Shown here: piece after piece, positions 1-9,101 of the stretch
Position numbering within the stretch: the first letter of the stretch is position 1
Layout of the letters: every line of letters begins with the position of its first letter
NCBI RefSeq assembly: GCF_946190065.1
Contig: NZ_CAMHZD010000004.1
Span: forward strand, 62,001-126,000
DNA: 64,000 nt
Source of the DNA: Streptococcus mitis
Lineage (GTDB): Bacteria > Bacillota > Bacilli > Lactobacillales > Streptococcaceae
Direction: 5' to 3'
Notes under the pieces: model-generated
What the model saw: only the letters and a program-made list of their open reading frames with translations
Told to the model about the DNA's origin: nothing
Databases searched by the model: none
Made by a program: the position numbers and the translations under genes

Positions 1-1
1 C

Positions 2-448
2 ACCATTTATCACTCTATGGCCTATGGTTCGACCCACAAATATGTCTTGCGAATCATTGACCATTCTATGATTTATGTTGCTATTGCTGGCTCTTATACA
101 CCTGTCGTACTGACTTTGATGAATAACTGGTTTGGCTATCTGATTATTGCTATCCAGTGGGGAACGACCATCTTTGGTATTCTCTATAAAATCTTTGCTA
201 AAAAAGTCAATGAGAAATTTAGCCTTGCTCTTTACCTGATTATGGGCTGGTTGGTTCTGGCTATCATTCCTGCCATTATCAGTCAAACAACGCCAATTTT
301 CTGGAGTCTCATGGTAACTGGCGGACTCTGTTATACAGTTGGAGCTGGATTTTACGCCAAGAAAAAACCTTATTTCCACATGATTTGGCATCTCTTTATC
401 CTAGCAGCATCTGCCCTCCAATACATTGCCATTGTTTATTATATGTAA
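2..448 (+). CDS. Hemolysin III / PAQR-family membrane protein, 5' end cut off by window
   Basis: The frame is open from the window edge. Residues before the first ATG (position 17) read TIYHS and continue the family pattern, so the gene starts upstream and only its C-terminal ~148 residues are here. The segment holds about five hydrophobic helices and conserved His residues (HS, DHSMIYVAIAGSYTP near the start and HMIWHLFILAAS near the end), which is typical of the hemolysin III/YqfA/PAQR family of seven-helix membrane proteins. Some members have been called hemolysins, but a metal-dependent hydrolase or membrane-homeostasis role is more likely. Its cellular role is not determined by this sequence. 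It converges on pdxT with a shared terminator between the two. Confidence 0.85.
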   Translation, partial: TIYHSMAYGSTHKYVLRIIDHSMIYVAIAGSYTPVVLTLMNNWFGYLIIAIQWGTTIFGILYKIFAKKVNEKFSLALYLIMGWLVLAIIPAIISQTTPIFWSLMVTGGLCYTVGAGFYAKKKPYFHMIWHLFILAASALQYIAIVYYM

Positions 449-480
449 AAAAGTTGAGAATTTTTTCTCAACTTTTTTCT
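447..480. terminator. Bidirectional terminator, hemolysin III / pdxT
   Basis: A perfect 10-bp stem (AAGTTGAGAA 451-460 with TTCTCAACTT 465-474) is flanked by A-run and T-run, so it can serve the gene on the left and pdxT on the right. Confidence 0.85.
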
Positions 481-1049
481 TTACACATATTGATAAAGTA
501 CTGGTGCAAGCTTACATCATCAGTCAATTCTGGATGAAAGGAAGTTACCAGCATATTTTTTTCTTGGGCTGCAACGATTTGATTGTCAACTGTTGCTAGA
601 ATTTCTACATCTTCTCCAACACTACTGATAATCGGCCCGCGAATAAAGGTCATCGGAATCTTGCCAACTCCCTTACATTCTGCTTCCGTATAGAAACTTC
701 CTAGTTGGCGCCCATAGGCATTGCGCTCGACTACCATATCCATAGTTCCTAGATGACTCTCTTCCTGAGAAGTAATTTCCTTAGCCAGCAAAATTAAACC
801 TGCACAGGTCCCAAACACTGGTAAGCCAGATAGAATGGCTTCTCGAATGGGAATCAGCATGTCCTGCTCACGTAAGAGCTTGCCCATGGTTGTAGATTCT
901 CCACCAGGTAATATCAATCCCGACAAATCACTCTGATGTTTCTGAAAATCATCTAGATTTCTGATTTCAACACTCTCGACACCTAATTGATCTAGCACTT
1001 TTGCATGTTCTGCAAAGGCACCTTGCAAGGCCAATATTCCAATTTTCAT
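468..1049 (-). CDS. pdxT: Pyridoxal 5'-phosphate synthase, glutaminase subunit PdxT
   Basis: PdxT hydrolyses glutamine and passes ammonia to PdxS for PLP synthesis in the cytoplasm by the DXP-independent route. The protein has 193 residues, the normal family size. It has the class I amidotransferase triad: Cys in [10 protein letters not shown], and His and Glu in SFHPEL. GGESTT near residue 50 is the oxyanion/ammonia-channel strand. The start codon directly abuts the pdxS stop, so the two are translated as a coupled pair in a 12:12 complex. No oddity is seen. Confidence 0.97.
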   Translation of the reverse strand: MKIGILALQGAFAEHAKVLDQLGVESVEIRNLDDFQKHQSDLSGLILPGGESTTMGKLLREQDMLIPIREAILSGLPVFGTCAGLILLAKEITSQEESHLGTMDMVVERNAYGRQLGSFYTEAECKGVGKIPMTFIRGPIISSVGEDVEILATVDNQIVAAQEKNMLVTSFHPELTDDVSLHQYFINMCKEKS

Positions 1050-1925
1050 CTATTTCCCTCGCTCAGCCATGAGAATTTGGATTTCATTTTCATTAATACC
1101 CACCATGGCTTCTCCTAGATCTTCAGAGATTTGAGCTAGGATCTGAGGATTTCGGAAATTGGTTACCGCTTTGACAATGGCACTCGCTCGTTTAACAGGA
1201 TCTCCTGACTTGAAAATACCTGAACCGACAAATACACCTTCTGCCCCTAATTGCATCATCAGCGCGGCATCTGCTGGTGTTGCAACACCTCCAGCAGCAA
1301 AGTTTACAACTGGCAATTTTCCATGCTCATGGACGTATTGAACCAATTCTACAGGGACTTGTAAGTCCTTAGCAGCAACATAAAGTTCGTCCTCACGTAG
1401 GTTTTGAATACGGCGAATTTCCTGATTCATCATACGCATATGACGAACAGCTTGGACGATATCCCCCGTACCCGGTTCTCCTTTGGTACGAATCATAGAA
1501 GCACCTTCAGCGATACGACGCAAGGCTTCGCCCAAATCCTTAGCTCCACAGACAAAAGGAACTTGGAATTCTTTCTTATCCACATGGAAACGGTCGTCAG
1601 CTGGAGATAAAACTTCACTCTCATCGATATAGTCAATTTCAATAGCCTCTAAAATCTGAGCTTCAACAAAGTGCCCGATTCTGACCTTGGCCATTACTGG
1701 AATGCTAACCGCTTCTTGGATTTCCTTAATCATCTTTGGATCACTCATACGGGAAACCCCACCAGCCGCACGGATATCAGCCGGAATTCGTTCCAAGGCC
1801 ATCACAGCTGCCGCACCAGCAGCCTCTGCAATACGGGCTTGTTCAGGGTTCTGAACGTCCATGATAACCCCACCCTTGAGCATCTGCGCCAAGTTTTTAT
1901 TTAGTTCATAACGATTTTCAGTCAT
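1050..1925 (-). CDS. pdxS: Pyridoxal 5'-phosphate synthase, lyase subunit PdxS
   Basis: PdxS is a (beta/alpha)8 barrel that makes PLP from ribose 5-phosphate, glyceraldehyde 3-phosphate and ammonia. The catalytic Lys is in [10 protein letters not shown] and the phosphate loop in [15 protein letters not shown]. The longest open frame begins at 1961, but the start at 1925 ([10 protein letters not shown]) is preferred: a GAGGATAA ribosome site lies just before it and the product is then 291 residues, the usual length. The extra 12 residues upstream ([12 protein letters not shown]) are acidic and not family-like. It is the first gene of the pdxST operon. Confidence 0.96.
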   Translation of the reverse strand: MTENRYELNKNLAQMLKGGVIMDVQNPEQARIAEAAGAAAVMALERIPADIRAAGGVSRMSDPKMIKEIQEAVSIPVMAKVRIGHFVEAQILEAIEIDYIDESEVLSPADDRFHVDKKEFQVPFVCGAKDLGEALRRIAEGASMIRTKGEPGTGDIVQAVRHMRMMNQEIRRIQNLREDELYVAAKDLQVPVELVQYVHEHGKLPVVNFAAGGVATPADAALMMQLGAEGVFVGSGIFKSGDPVKRASAIVKAVTNFRNPQILAQISEDLGEAMVGINENEIQILMAERGK

Positions 1926-2035
1926 TTCTTTATCCTCATCATTTGTATTGGTAGCTACCATTTCATTTTAAGTTAGATTAGAAGGAATCACAAGATAAAA
2001 ATAATGTAATTGTATGGGTACACATTGATTAAAAA

Positions 2036-2068
2036 ACTATCTGACCTTAACTTAAGGACAGATAGTTC
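2036..2068 (-). terminator. nox terminator
   Basis: Stem ACTATCTG (2036-2043) with CAGATAGT (2059-2066), extended by the self-complementary CCTTAA/TTAAGG, is followed on the minus strand by a T-run. Confidence 0.85.
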
Positions 2069-2076
2069 ATCAAATT

Positions 2077-3456
2077 TTATTTTTCAGCTGTAAGTGCAGC
2101 CATTGTGATGTAGTTATATGGTTTGTTAAAGTGTGGCAAGAAGAATAGGTCTGTCAATGCCAATTTATCAATTGTTACATGCTCTTGGATAGCAAGTGAG
2201 AACATGTGGATTCCCATGCTGATTGCAGAATCGTGTGAAACCATTTGTGCACCAAGAATTTCACGGCTATCTTTGTCAAAGACAATCTTGATGGCAACTT
2301 CATGGTTGTCATGCTTCATAAATTCTGGTTTTTGAAGATCGTTAAAGCCTGTTTCAGTTGCGTTGTAACCAGCAGCTTTAGCTTTTTCAAGAGTCAAACC
2401 AGTTGAAACCATGTGAAGACCGTAGATTGAGATACCATTTGAACCTTGAACACCAATTCCTTCCAATTCATGTCCACAAGCGTTGTATGCACCAACGATA
2501 CCAGTACGAACAGCATTTGAAGCAAGAGCGATGTAGCTAGTGTCTTTACGAGCGTTGTCATAAACAGTCGCACAGTCACCTACTGCGTAAACGCCTGGGA
2601 TAGATGTTTCTTGTTTCTTGTCTACAAGGAAGGCACCGTTACGGAAGAGTTCAATTTTTCCATCAGCAAGGGCTGTGTTTGGACGGAAACCAACTGCAAG
2701 GATAACCATATCCACATCGAAAGTTTCTTTATCAGTAATCAAGCGTTCAACTTTACCGTCACCCTCAATTGCTTTAACAGTTTGACCAAGCGCCAAGCGG
2801 ATGTTGTGGTCTTCCAAGTTCTTCGCCATCATTTGAGTGAAGTCTTTGTCGTAGTATCCGTTCAAGACAGTATCTACGATGTCAACAAGGACAACTTCTT
2901 TTCCAAGACGCTCAAAAGCTTCAGCAAGTTCAACACCGATGTATCCACCACCAACAACGGCGATACGGTCAAGGTGTTGGCTCTTGTCAGCCAATTTATG
3001 AATCACTTCTTCAGCGTTTTGGTACAATTTAACGAATTGTACATTTTCAAGAGTTGCTTTAAATTCACGGTTTCCTTTAACAATTTCAACACCTTCGATT
3101 GGTGGCAAGATTGGTGTAGAACCTGTAGCGAAAATCAATTTATCGTATGATTCTTTGTGCTCTTTCCCTTCAACTTCTGCTGTAACTACTTTGTTATCAT
3201 AGTCGATTGAAAGAACTGGTGAATTCATGTATACCTTAGCACCTTTAGCTTCCAATTTTTCTTTATCAGAATAGAACAAGCCTTCAGCACCGTCAATTTG
3301 TTCACCAATCCAAAGAGCCATTCCACATCCTAGGAAAGAGATGTTAGAGTTCTGGTCAAATACAACGATTTCGTTCTCATTTCCAAAATTATCCAACATA
3401 GTATTAATACATGCTGTACCAGCGTGGTTAGCACCAACTACAACGATTTTACTCAT
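2077..3456 (-). CDS. nox: NADH oxidase, probably water-forming
   Basis: The product oxidises NADH with four-electron reduction of O2 to water, regenerating NAD+ in the cytosol and lowering oxygen stress. It is 459 residues with two Rossmann folds: FAD loop [12 protein letters not shown] at the N-terminus, redox Cys in [12 protein letters not shown] (about residue 44), second dinucleotide loop [13 protein letters not shown] near 170, and FAD site YAVGDCATV near 290. A single redox Cys and this length fit the streptococcal H2O-forming Nox / CoA-disulfide reductase-like family. Water rather than peroxide production is known for the family, not shown by sequence alone. It is transcribed alone from a promoter carrying a cre box. 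Confidence 0.95.
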   Translation of the reverse strand: MSKIVVVGANHAGTACINTMLDNFGNENEIVVFDQNSNISFLGCGMALWIGEQIDGAEGLFYSDKEKLEAKGAKVYMNSPVLSIDYDNKVVTAEVEGKEHKESYDKLIFATGSTPILPPIEGVEIVKGNREFKATLENVQFVKLYQNAEEVIHKLADKSQHLDRIAVVGGGYIGVELAEAFERLGKEVVLVDIVDTVLNGYYDKDFTQMMAKNLEDHNIRLALGQTVKAIEGDGKVERLITDKETFDVDMVILAVGFRPNTALADGKIELFRNGAFLVDKKQETSIPGVYAVGDCATVYDNARKDTSYIALASNAVRTGIVGAYNACGHELEGIGVQGSNGISIYGLHMVSTGLTLEKAKAAGYNATETGFNDLQKPEFMKHDNHEVAIKIVFDKDSREILGAQMVSHDSAISMGIHMFSLAIQEHVTIDKLALTDLFFLPHFNKPYNYITMAALTAEK

Positions 3457-3494
3457 AGAAAAATTCCTACCTTCAATTTTAAATTTACCTTTCT

Positions 3495-3523
3495 AGTATA
3501 ACATTTACTGTTAGCGTTTACAA
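3495..3523 (-). promoter_or_regulatory. nox promoter overlapped by a cre (CcpA) site
   Basis: On the minus strand, -35 TTGTAA (3518-3523), a 17-bp spacer and -10 TATACT (3495-3500), extended by TG. The sequence TGTTAGCGTTTACA (3509-3522, plus strand) fits the cre consensus TGNNANCGNTNNCA exactly and covers part of the -35 box, so CcpA should block RNA polymerase. Confidence 0.8.
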
Positions 3524-3645
3524 GAGTTTAGCTAATTTTCCCGTTTTTTTTGTAAAAAAATGTAAATAATCTGTATTTTATCAGTCTTTCTTACAATTAC
3601 TCTTTATTTTCTGAGCATATTTCTTGACAAGTTTACAAATTTTAT

Positions 3646-3674
3646 TTGTGAAAACGCTGACTTTATGGTATGCT
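3646..3674 (+). promoter_or_regulatory. apbE-operon promoter with cre-like site
   Basis: -35 TTGTGA (3646-3651), 17-bp spacer, -10 TATGCT (3669-3674) preceded by TG. TGAAAACGCTGACT (3649-3662) matches the cre consensus except for its last base and overlaps the -35. The ~90-nt leader has 10-bp inverted arms (ATGAAAAGAA near 3680, TTCTTTTCAT near 3735). Confidence 0.65.
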
Positions 3675-3764
3675 AGTATCATGAAAAGAAAATGTAAGGG
3701 GTTAAATTTAATATAAATTTACTATATTTCAGTCTTCTTTTCATAAAAGAAAGGAGTTGGTAGC

Positions 3765-4688
3765 TTGCCTCTTAGTTCACATTCCGAACGGCTAATGGGG
3801 ACTACTATCACTATTTCATTAGTAGATGAGCGAGCCGATAGCTTGATCCAGAAATCCTTTGATTTACTCAGAGAGCTCGAATACCGCTTCAATGCCAATA
3901 GCCAAGAATCTGAGTTGATGGAAATCAATCATCAAGCTGGAATAGCCCCCGTCAAGGTTCATCCAGACCTGTTCGAACTGATTTCACTTGGATTAGAGCA
4001 TAGCCTCGCGCCATCTAGCCATCTCAATATCAGCATTGGTCCCTTGATTCAAACCTGGCGTATCGGTTTTTCAGATGCCAAAGTTGCCCAGCCTCAAGAA
4101 ATCGAATCAATTCTCCCTTTAATCAATCCTCATTATATCGAGTTAGATTCTTCTACTTCTACTGTGTTTCTAAAACAGAAAGGAATGAAGATAGACCTAG
4201 GTTGTTTAGCCAAGGGTTATAGTGCGGATAAAGTTGCTCAATTTCTGAGAAAAGAGGGAGTGACATCTGCCTTGATCAATCTGGGAGGGAATATCCTGAC
4301 TATTGGAAAAAATCAGGCAAGAGGGGATCAGCCTTGGCGAATTGGGATTCAAGACCCAGCCAATCCGAGGGGAAATCACTTAATGACCATCCCTGTTGTC
4401 AATAAATCTGTCGTGACTTCAGGCATTTATGAACGTCACCTGACTGTCGATGGAAAAGATTACCATCATATTTTTGACAGCCAAACAGGTTATCCTGTTG
4501 AAACGGAACTAGCGAGTCTAACAATCATCTCTGATAAATCAGTTGATGGTGAAATCTGGACAACTCGTCTATTTGGAGAAAGACCTGCTTCTATCCTCTG
4601 GCAAGTCGAAAGTTTGGAGGGCATCGAAGCTATCCTCATCGATAAGGAAGGTCACCTAAGCTGTTCTTCAGGAATTCCTACTCTATAG
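3765..4688 (+). CDS. apbE: ApbE-family FAD:protein FMN transferase, cytosolic form
   Basis: ApbE enzymes attach FMN from FAD to a Thr or Ser in target proteins. The protein has 307 residues with the family blocks: MGTTITI near residue 11, the FNANSQESELMEIN segment, DLGCLAKGYSADK (usual DLGGIAKGYA, with Cys for Gly), LINLGGNI, and SGIYERHLTVDGKDYHHIFDSQTGYPV near 220-250. The metal-binding Asp region reads VDGEIWTT. There is no signal peptide or lipobox, so it should act in the cytoplasm. The TTG start is chosen because AGGAG lies 8 nt upstream. It leads an operon with two FMN-reductase-like genes, the second of which carries fitting target motifs. Confidence 0.93.
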   Translation: MPLSSHSERLMGTTITISLVDERADSLIQKSFDLLRELEYRFNANSQESELMEINHQAGIAPVKVHPDLFELISLGLEHSLAPSSHLNISIGPLIQTWRIGFSDAKVAQPQEIESILPLINPHYIELDSSTSTVFLKQKGMKIDLGCLAKGYSADKVAQFLRKEGVTSALINLGGNILTIGKNQARGDQPWRIGIQDPANPRGNHLMTIPVVNKSVVTSGIYERHLTVDGKDYHHIFDSQTGYPVETELASLTIISDKSVDGEIWTTRLFGERPASILWQVESLEGIEAILIDKEGHLSCSSGIPTL

Positions 4689-4747
4689 AAACAAATGTTT
4701 CAATGGAGTTTTAAAATTGTATTATGTAAAAAGAGAAAGGAAATCTC

Positions 4748-5353
4748 ATGTTAAAACTTATTGCTATTGTTGGAACAAATTCAAAACGTTCTACAAACCG
4801 CCAATTGCTTCAATACATGCAAAAACACTTTGCTGAAAAAGCTGAAATTGAACTTGTTGAAATTAAAGACATTCCTGTCTTCAACAAACCAGCTGACAAG
4901 CAAGTACCTGCTGAAATTTTAGAAATTGCTGCTAAAATTGAAGAGGCAGATGGCGTTATTATTGGTACTCCTGAGTATGACCACTCTATCCCAGCTGTTT
5001 TGATGAGCGCTCTTGCTTGGTTGTCTTATGGTATCTATCCACTTTTGAACAAACCAATCATGATTACAGGTGCTTCATATGGTACGCTTGGTTCATCACG
5101 TGCCCAATTACAACTTCGCCAAATCTTGAATGCCCCAGAAATCAAAGCAAGTGTCCTTCCAGATGAATTCTTGCTTTCACATTCTCTTCAAGCCTTCAAT
5201 CCAAGTGGAGATCTAGTGGATCTTGATGTTATCAAAAAATTAGATGCCACTTTTGACGACTTCCGTATCTTTGTAAAAATTACAGAAAAATTGCGCAACG
5301 CACAAGCCCTACTTCGCAAAGATGCTGAAGACTTTGACTGGGAAAATTTGTAA
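4748..5353 (+). CDS. NAD(P)H-dependent FMN reductase-like flavoprotein
   Basis: A 201-residue flavodoxin-fold protein of the NADPH-dependent FMN reductase family. An N-terminal phosphate loop (GTNSKRSTNRQLLQ, residues 9-22), the TPEYDHSIPAVLMSALAWLSYG block near 80-100 and the GASYGTLGSSRAQ block near 115-128 are typical of flavin-binding family members. It would carry FMN non-covalently and use NAD(P)H to reduce a flavin, quinone or azo substrate in the cytosol; the real substrate is unknown. An RBS (AAAGGAAA) precedes the ATG. It lies 59 bp after apbE and 18 bp before its paralogue and looks like a shorter sister lacking PAS domain and tail. Confidence 0.88.
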   Translation: MLKLIAIVGTNSKRSTNRQLLQYMQKHFAEKAEIELVEIKDIPVFNKPADKQVPAEILEIAAKIEEADGVIIGTPEYDHSIPAVLMSALAWLSYGIYPLLNKPIMITGASYGTLGSSRAQLQLRQILNAPEIKASVLPDEFLLSHSLQAFNPSGDLVDLDVIKKLDATFDDFRIFVKITEKLRNAQALLRKDAEDFDWENL

Positions 5354-5371
5354 GATAGGAGACCAAAAAGA

Positions 5372-6616
5372 ATGAAATTTGTTGGACTTGTAGGATCAAA
5401 CTACGATCAATCATATAACCGTAAACTCTTGGAATTCATCCGTCGTCACTTCAAACTCAAATTTGAATTAGAAGTTCTCGAAATTGATGAAGTTCCAATG
5501 TTTAACCAAGACGAAAAATGGGACGAAAGCTTCCAATTGCGTCTCTTGTATAACAGAATTACGCGTGCTGATGGTGTCATTATTGCTACTCCTGAGCACA
5601 ACCACACAATCTCAGCTTCTCTTAAATCAGTTCTTGAATGGCTTTCATACGAGGTTCATCCATTTGAAAACAAACCAGTCATGATTGTGGGAGCTTCTTA
5701 CTACGACCAAGGTACTTCTCGTGCCCAAGTTCACCTTCGTAAGATTCTTGACGCTCCAGGTGTCAATGCCTACACTCTTCCAGGAAATGAATTCCTTCTT
5801 GGTAAAGCTAAAGAAGCTTTTGATGTTAATGGAAATATCACGAATGAAGGAACTGTTAATTTCCTTGAAACATGCTTGGACAACTTTGTAAAATATGTGG
5901 GAGTCGTTTCAAAATTGAAAAAACCAAAACCAATTGAGCCAGAAGATTTATATTGTACAAATTCAATTGCAACTACTATCCAAGGTGTTGATCCAGATGA
6001 TCCTGAATGGGTAGAAAAAGCTGCTGAACTTGTTGGAGCTGTTTCTGGAGATACTTACGTTAAATTAGACCACGGTATCTTGACAGTTAACCAACTTGAC
6101 ATGTTCTTGAAAGCAATGCCATTTGAATTGACATTTGCAGATGATAATAATCAATTCTTGTACTTTAATAACGCACACCAAGACCCAGATACAATGTTTG
6201 GTAAACGTGTCCGTGCTCAATCAGGAAATAGATTAGGAACAGTACACGGTACATTGCCAGATTCTAGAATGAAAAACGTTGAATGGGTTGTCGGCGTATT
6301 GCGTAATGGGGACCAAGAATATGTCCGTACAATTGTACCAGGAACACCTGAAGGTGTTATTAATACCCATAATTACCAAGCAATGTACTATCCAGATGGT
6401 TCATATGCTGGAATCAATGAAATCATCTTTAATTTCCAACCATGGCTTGACTGGTACCTTAATACAACTGGTCAACGTCTAGTTGGTGGAAATGCTGCAG
6501 CTCCTGCTGGCGGACATGGTCACGGCGATGCAGATGCTACATCTGGAGCTTCTGATGCAGGTGATGCTGGAGGCCACGGTGGTGGCGCAGACGCTACATC
6601 TGGCGCAAGTAACTAA
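5372..6616 (+). CDS. FMN reductase-PAS fusion with tandem flavinylation motifs in C-terminal tail
   Basis: A 414-residue three-part protein. Residues 1-190 are a flavodoxin-like NAD(P)H:FMN reductase domain paralogous to the gene upstream (TPEHNHTISASLKSVLEWL; GASYYDQGTSRAQ). Residues ~215-365 resemble the PAS domain of DUF438-type proteins (LDHGILTVNQLDMFLKAMP, then LTFADDNNQFLYF). Residues 372-414 form a Gly/Ala/His/Asp tail with two copies of DATSGAS (388-394 and 407-413), which match the ApbE acceptor pattern Dxx(S/T)GA(T/S). I infer covalent FMN on one or both terminal Ser residues, added by the ApbE encoded in the same operon. No signal peptide or membrane segment is visible. Its reaction is unknown. 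Confidence 0.85.
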   Translation: MKFVGLVGSNYDQSYNRKLLEFIRRHFKLKFELEVLEIDEVPMFNQDEKWDESFQLRLLYNRITRADGVIIATPEHNHTISASLKSVLEWLSYEVHPFENKPVMIVGASYYDQGTSRAQVHLRKILDAPGVNAYTLPGNEFLLGKAKEAFDVNGNITNEGTVNFLETCLDNFVKYVGVVSKLKKPKPIEPEDLYCTNSIATTIQGVDPDDPEWVEKAAELVGAVSGDTYVKLDHGILTVNQLDMFLKAMPFELTFADDNNQFLYFNNAHQDPDTMFGKRVRAQSGNRLGTVHGTLPDSRMKNVEWVVGVLRNGDQEYVRTIVPGTPEGVINTHNYQAMYYPDGSYAGINEIIFNFQPWLDWYLNTTGQRLVGGNAAAPAGGHGHGDADATSGASDAGDAGGHGGGADATSGASN

Positions 6617-6626
6617 TAATAGTTTT

Positions 6627-6650
6627 GGGAACCATATTGGTTCCTTTTTT
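6627..6650 (+). terminator. apbE-operon terminator
   Basis: Stem GGGAACC / GGTTCC followed by TTTTTT, 11 bp after the stop codon of the PAS-fusion gene. Confidence 0.85.
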
Positions 6651-6652
6651 AG

Positions 6653-6689
6653 CGAAAAAAGACTAGCAGACAAAAACTGCTAGTCTTTT
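6653..6689 (-). terminator. glyS/DUF896 operon terminator
   Basis: A perfect 9-bp stem GACTAGCAG (6661-6669) / CTGCTAGTC (6677-6685) with A and T runs on both sides; it probably works in both directions. Confidence 0.85.
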
Positions 6690-6731
6690 GGTTATTATTT
6701 TATCTATCCTTATTAAAAGAAAGAATACTTA

Positions 6732-6989
6732 TTATGAATTTGGATCATCGAGACTACGGCCATGTAAACCTTTTTCACGTTGTACCTGACGTAGTTTCTC
6801 TGGTGTAACATCATTTCCTTCTTCATCCACAATTTTTATTCCCTCGATGTGGTGACGAACAGTGCGACGATAACCTTCGATGTACTCCTCACGTAGTTTG
6901 GCTTGTTCTACTTTTTCTTCTGGGGTCAAGCCTTCTATTTTTTTCTTTTTGGCAAGCTCGTTGATACGATCAATTTTTTTAGGATCCAT
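6732..6989 (-). CDS. DUF896 (YnzC-like) small protein
   Basis: An 85-residue, charged, mostly helical protein beginning [15 protein letters not shown], with the family signature [20 protein letters not shown] and a basic stretch ([11 protein letters not shown]). This is the YnzC/DUF896 family, small helical-hairpin proteins of Firmicutes. In Bacillus a member is linked to the SOS-regulated yneA operon, but the molecular role is unknown. It lies 42 bp after glyS and probably shares its transcript. The start has an AGGAG-like RBS. Confidence 0.9.
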   Translation of the reverse strand: MDPKKIDRINELAKKKKIEGLTPEEKVEQAKLREEYIEGYRRTVRHHIEGIKIVDEEGNDVTPEKLRQVQREKGLHGRSLDDPNS

Positions 6990-7031
6990 GTTTCTCTCCT
7001 TTATGATAGGATTTAATCCGTTTAACAGATT

Positions 7032-9068
7032 TTATTTGGTATTGATTTGGTTAAAACGTGCAAGTTTAGCTGCTTTTTGAGTTAAATGAGACAAGATAGC
7101 CAAACGATTTTGACGGACTGCTTCATTTTCAGCCATAACCATGGTATTCTCAAAGAATGCATCAATGACTGGGCTAAGAGCAAAGAGTTGTTTCAATTGC
7201 TGACTGGCAGTACCTGATAAAACGAGTGATTCTACTGTTTCTGCCAATGCTTTCTCTTCTTCATTCTCAAAGAGAGCAGGATCAACCGTGTCATTGCCTT
7301 CTGCTTTCTCAGCCAAGTTGAAAGCACGTGAGAGGGATTCAACAGATGGTTTAAAGTCTTCTCCCTTGCTTGCTTCTACAAGAGCACTTGCTGCTTCCAA
7401 CATATCTGCCACAACAAAGTTCGAACTTGCAAGTACTGCTTCCTTAATATCTTTTGGAGTAGAGCCCATCATCTTATCAACACGAGCCTTGATAAAGTCC
7501 ATAACCTCTGTCTTATTTTCATAAGTCAAGCTGTCAAATTTCAAAGCATAAAGGCTATCAATCAACTCATCCATAGCAATGTGCCAACCAAAGGCATCCA
7601 AGATACGAACCACACCTTGGGTCGCACGACGAAGGGCATAAGGGTCATTAGAACCTGATGGAATCAAGCCTACTGAGAAGAAACTCAAAATCGTATCCAA
7701 TTTGTCTGCAATGGCTAGAATGGCTCCAACCTTGCTCTCTGGAAGTTCTCCTTCAGCTGAAGTAGGCATGTAGTGTTCACGAATAGCAGCTGCCACCGCT
7801 GGAGTTTCACCAGCAAGAAGGGCATATTTCTCACCCATAATTCCTTGGAGTTCGTCAAACTCACCAACCATACCTGTCAACAAGTCAAACTTGTAAATGG
7901 CTGCTGCACGAGCTAAGTCAATCGTTTCATCCACTGACAAACCAGCTTTTTCTGCCAAAAGTACAGCGATTTGACCCGTACGAATCATGTGTTCACGAAG
8001 GGAACCAATCTTCTCATGGAAGGTGACATTGTTTAATTTTTCAACAAGGTCAGAAATAACCAATTTTTGGTCTTCACGCCAGAAGAATTCACCGTCTTCC
8101 AAGCGGGCTACTAAGACTTTTTCATTTCCTTTAATGACATTTTCCAAATACTCTGCATTTCCGTTACGAACAGAAATGAAGTTTGGCAAGAGCTTGCCAT
8201 CTTGATCACGAACAACAAAGTAACGTTGGTGTTCTTTCATCGAAGTTACCAAGACTTCTTCTGGAACCTCAAGGTATTTGGCATCAAAACTTCCCATAAA
8301 GGCAGTTGGGTATTCAACCAAGTTCAAGACTTCATTAAGCAAGTCAGCATCAATTTCGATACGTACACCATGCTCAGCTTCGATTGCCTTGATTTGGTCA
8401 ACAATCATTTGCTCACGTTCACGTGGATCTGCGATTACAAACTGCTTACGAAGGTCTTCTTCATAGCTCAATGCTGACTGAATCTTAGTTTCTTGTCCCA
8501 AGAAACGATGACCACGGCTCACACGACCTCCCTTGATATCAAGGAAATCCAAATCAAACTCTTCTTCGTCTAAAAGAACAGTTAAAGTGTGAACAGGACG
8601 GATGTATTCAAAGGCATTGTTAGCCCAGTGCATGCTGACAGGGAAAGTCAAGGACTTCAAGACATCTACAACACCAGGAACAATGGCTTCAACTGCTTGA
8701 CCAATTTCTTCCTTGGTAACATAGACATATTCTTCACCCTTGATTTCACGGAATTCGATATCTTCAACAGTCAATCCTTTTCCACGAACAAATCCTTGAG
8801 CTGCTTTGGTGAAGTTTCCATCACTATCCAAGGCAATTTTCTTTGCTGGCCCCTTAAAATCTTCTGTCAAATCAGACTGTTTGTCTGCAAGACCAGTTAC
8901 ACGAACAGCTAAACGACGTGGTGTTGAGAAGGTTTGAATGGCTTCAAAAGACAGGCGGTTTTCCTTAAGGAAGGCTGCCATTTTTTCGCCTAGTTGTTTT
9001 TCACTTGGTGTGACAACATAGGCTGGTAATTCTTCAAGACCGAGTTCTACTAATAAGTTTTTTGTCAT
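7032..9068 (-). CDS. glyS: Glycyl-tRNA synthetase beta subunit
   Basis: The beta subunit of the bacterial (alpha2beta2) glycyl-tRNA synthetase, which recognises tRNA-Gly. It has 678 residues, the normal length, starting [19 protein letters not shown], the conserved N-terminus of the family. The central HD-like region and the C-terminal anticodon-binding domain (DALR-like, about residues 560-670) are intact. It follows glyQ after a 259-bp gap that is unusually long for this pair and holds a palindromic element. Expression should depend on the glycine T-box upstream of the GFA-domain gene. Confidence 0.97.
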   Translation of the reverse strand: MTKNLLVELGLEELPAYVVTPSEKQLGEKMAAFLKENRLSFEAIQTFSTPRRLAVRVTGLADKQSDLTEDFKGPAKKIALDSDGNFTKAAQGFVRGKGLTVEDIEFREIKGEEYVYVTKEEIGQAVEAIVPGVVDVLKSLTFPVSMHWANNAFEYIRPVHTLTVLLDEEEFDLDFLDIKGGRVSRGHRFLGQETKIQSALSYEEDLRKQFVIADPREREQMIVDQIKAIEAEHGVRIEIDADLLNEVLNLVEYPTAFMGSFDAKYLEVPEEVLVTSMKEHQRYFVVRDQDGKLLPNFISVRNGNAEYLENVIKGNEKVLVARLEDGEFFWREDQKLVISDLVEKLNNVTFHEKIGSLREHMIRTGQIAVLLAEKAGLSVDETIDLARAAAIYKFDLLTGMVGEFDELQGIMGEKYALLAGETPAVAAAIREHYMPTSAEGELPESKVGAILAIADKLDTILSFFSVGLIPSGSNDPYALRRATQGVVRILDAFGWHIAMDELIDSLYALKFDSLTYENKTEVMDFIKARVDKMMGSTPKDIKEAVLASSNFVVADMLEAASALVEASKGEDFKPSVESLSRAFNLAEKAEGNDTVDPALFENEEEKALAETVESLVLSGTASQQLKQLFALSPVIDAFFENTMVMAENEAVRQNRLAILSHLTQKAAKLARFNQINTK

Positions 9069-9101
9069 GTTTTTTCCTTTACATTTTCTTCAATCTTTTT
9101 T

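Noticed and set aside
1926-1961. Longer pdxS start at 1961
   Set aside because: It gives 303 instead of 291 residues; the downstream ATG has a better RBS and matches the family start.
2611-3150. 179-codon frame opposite nox
   Set aside because: Long only because of codon bias on the other strand; no family similarity or RBS.
6476-6610. Gly-rich tail as a collagen-like or cell-wall-anchored repeat
   Set aside because: There is no Gly-X-Y periodicity, no signal peptide and no LPXTG; the DATSGAS motif with neighbouring apbE explains it better.
8589-8912. 107-codon frame opposite glyS
   Set aside because: Antisense shadow of a well-conserved gene with no RBS and no recognisable product.
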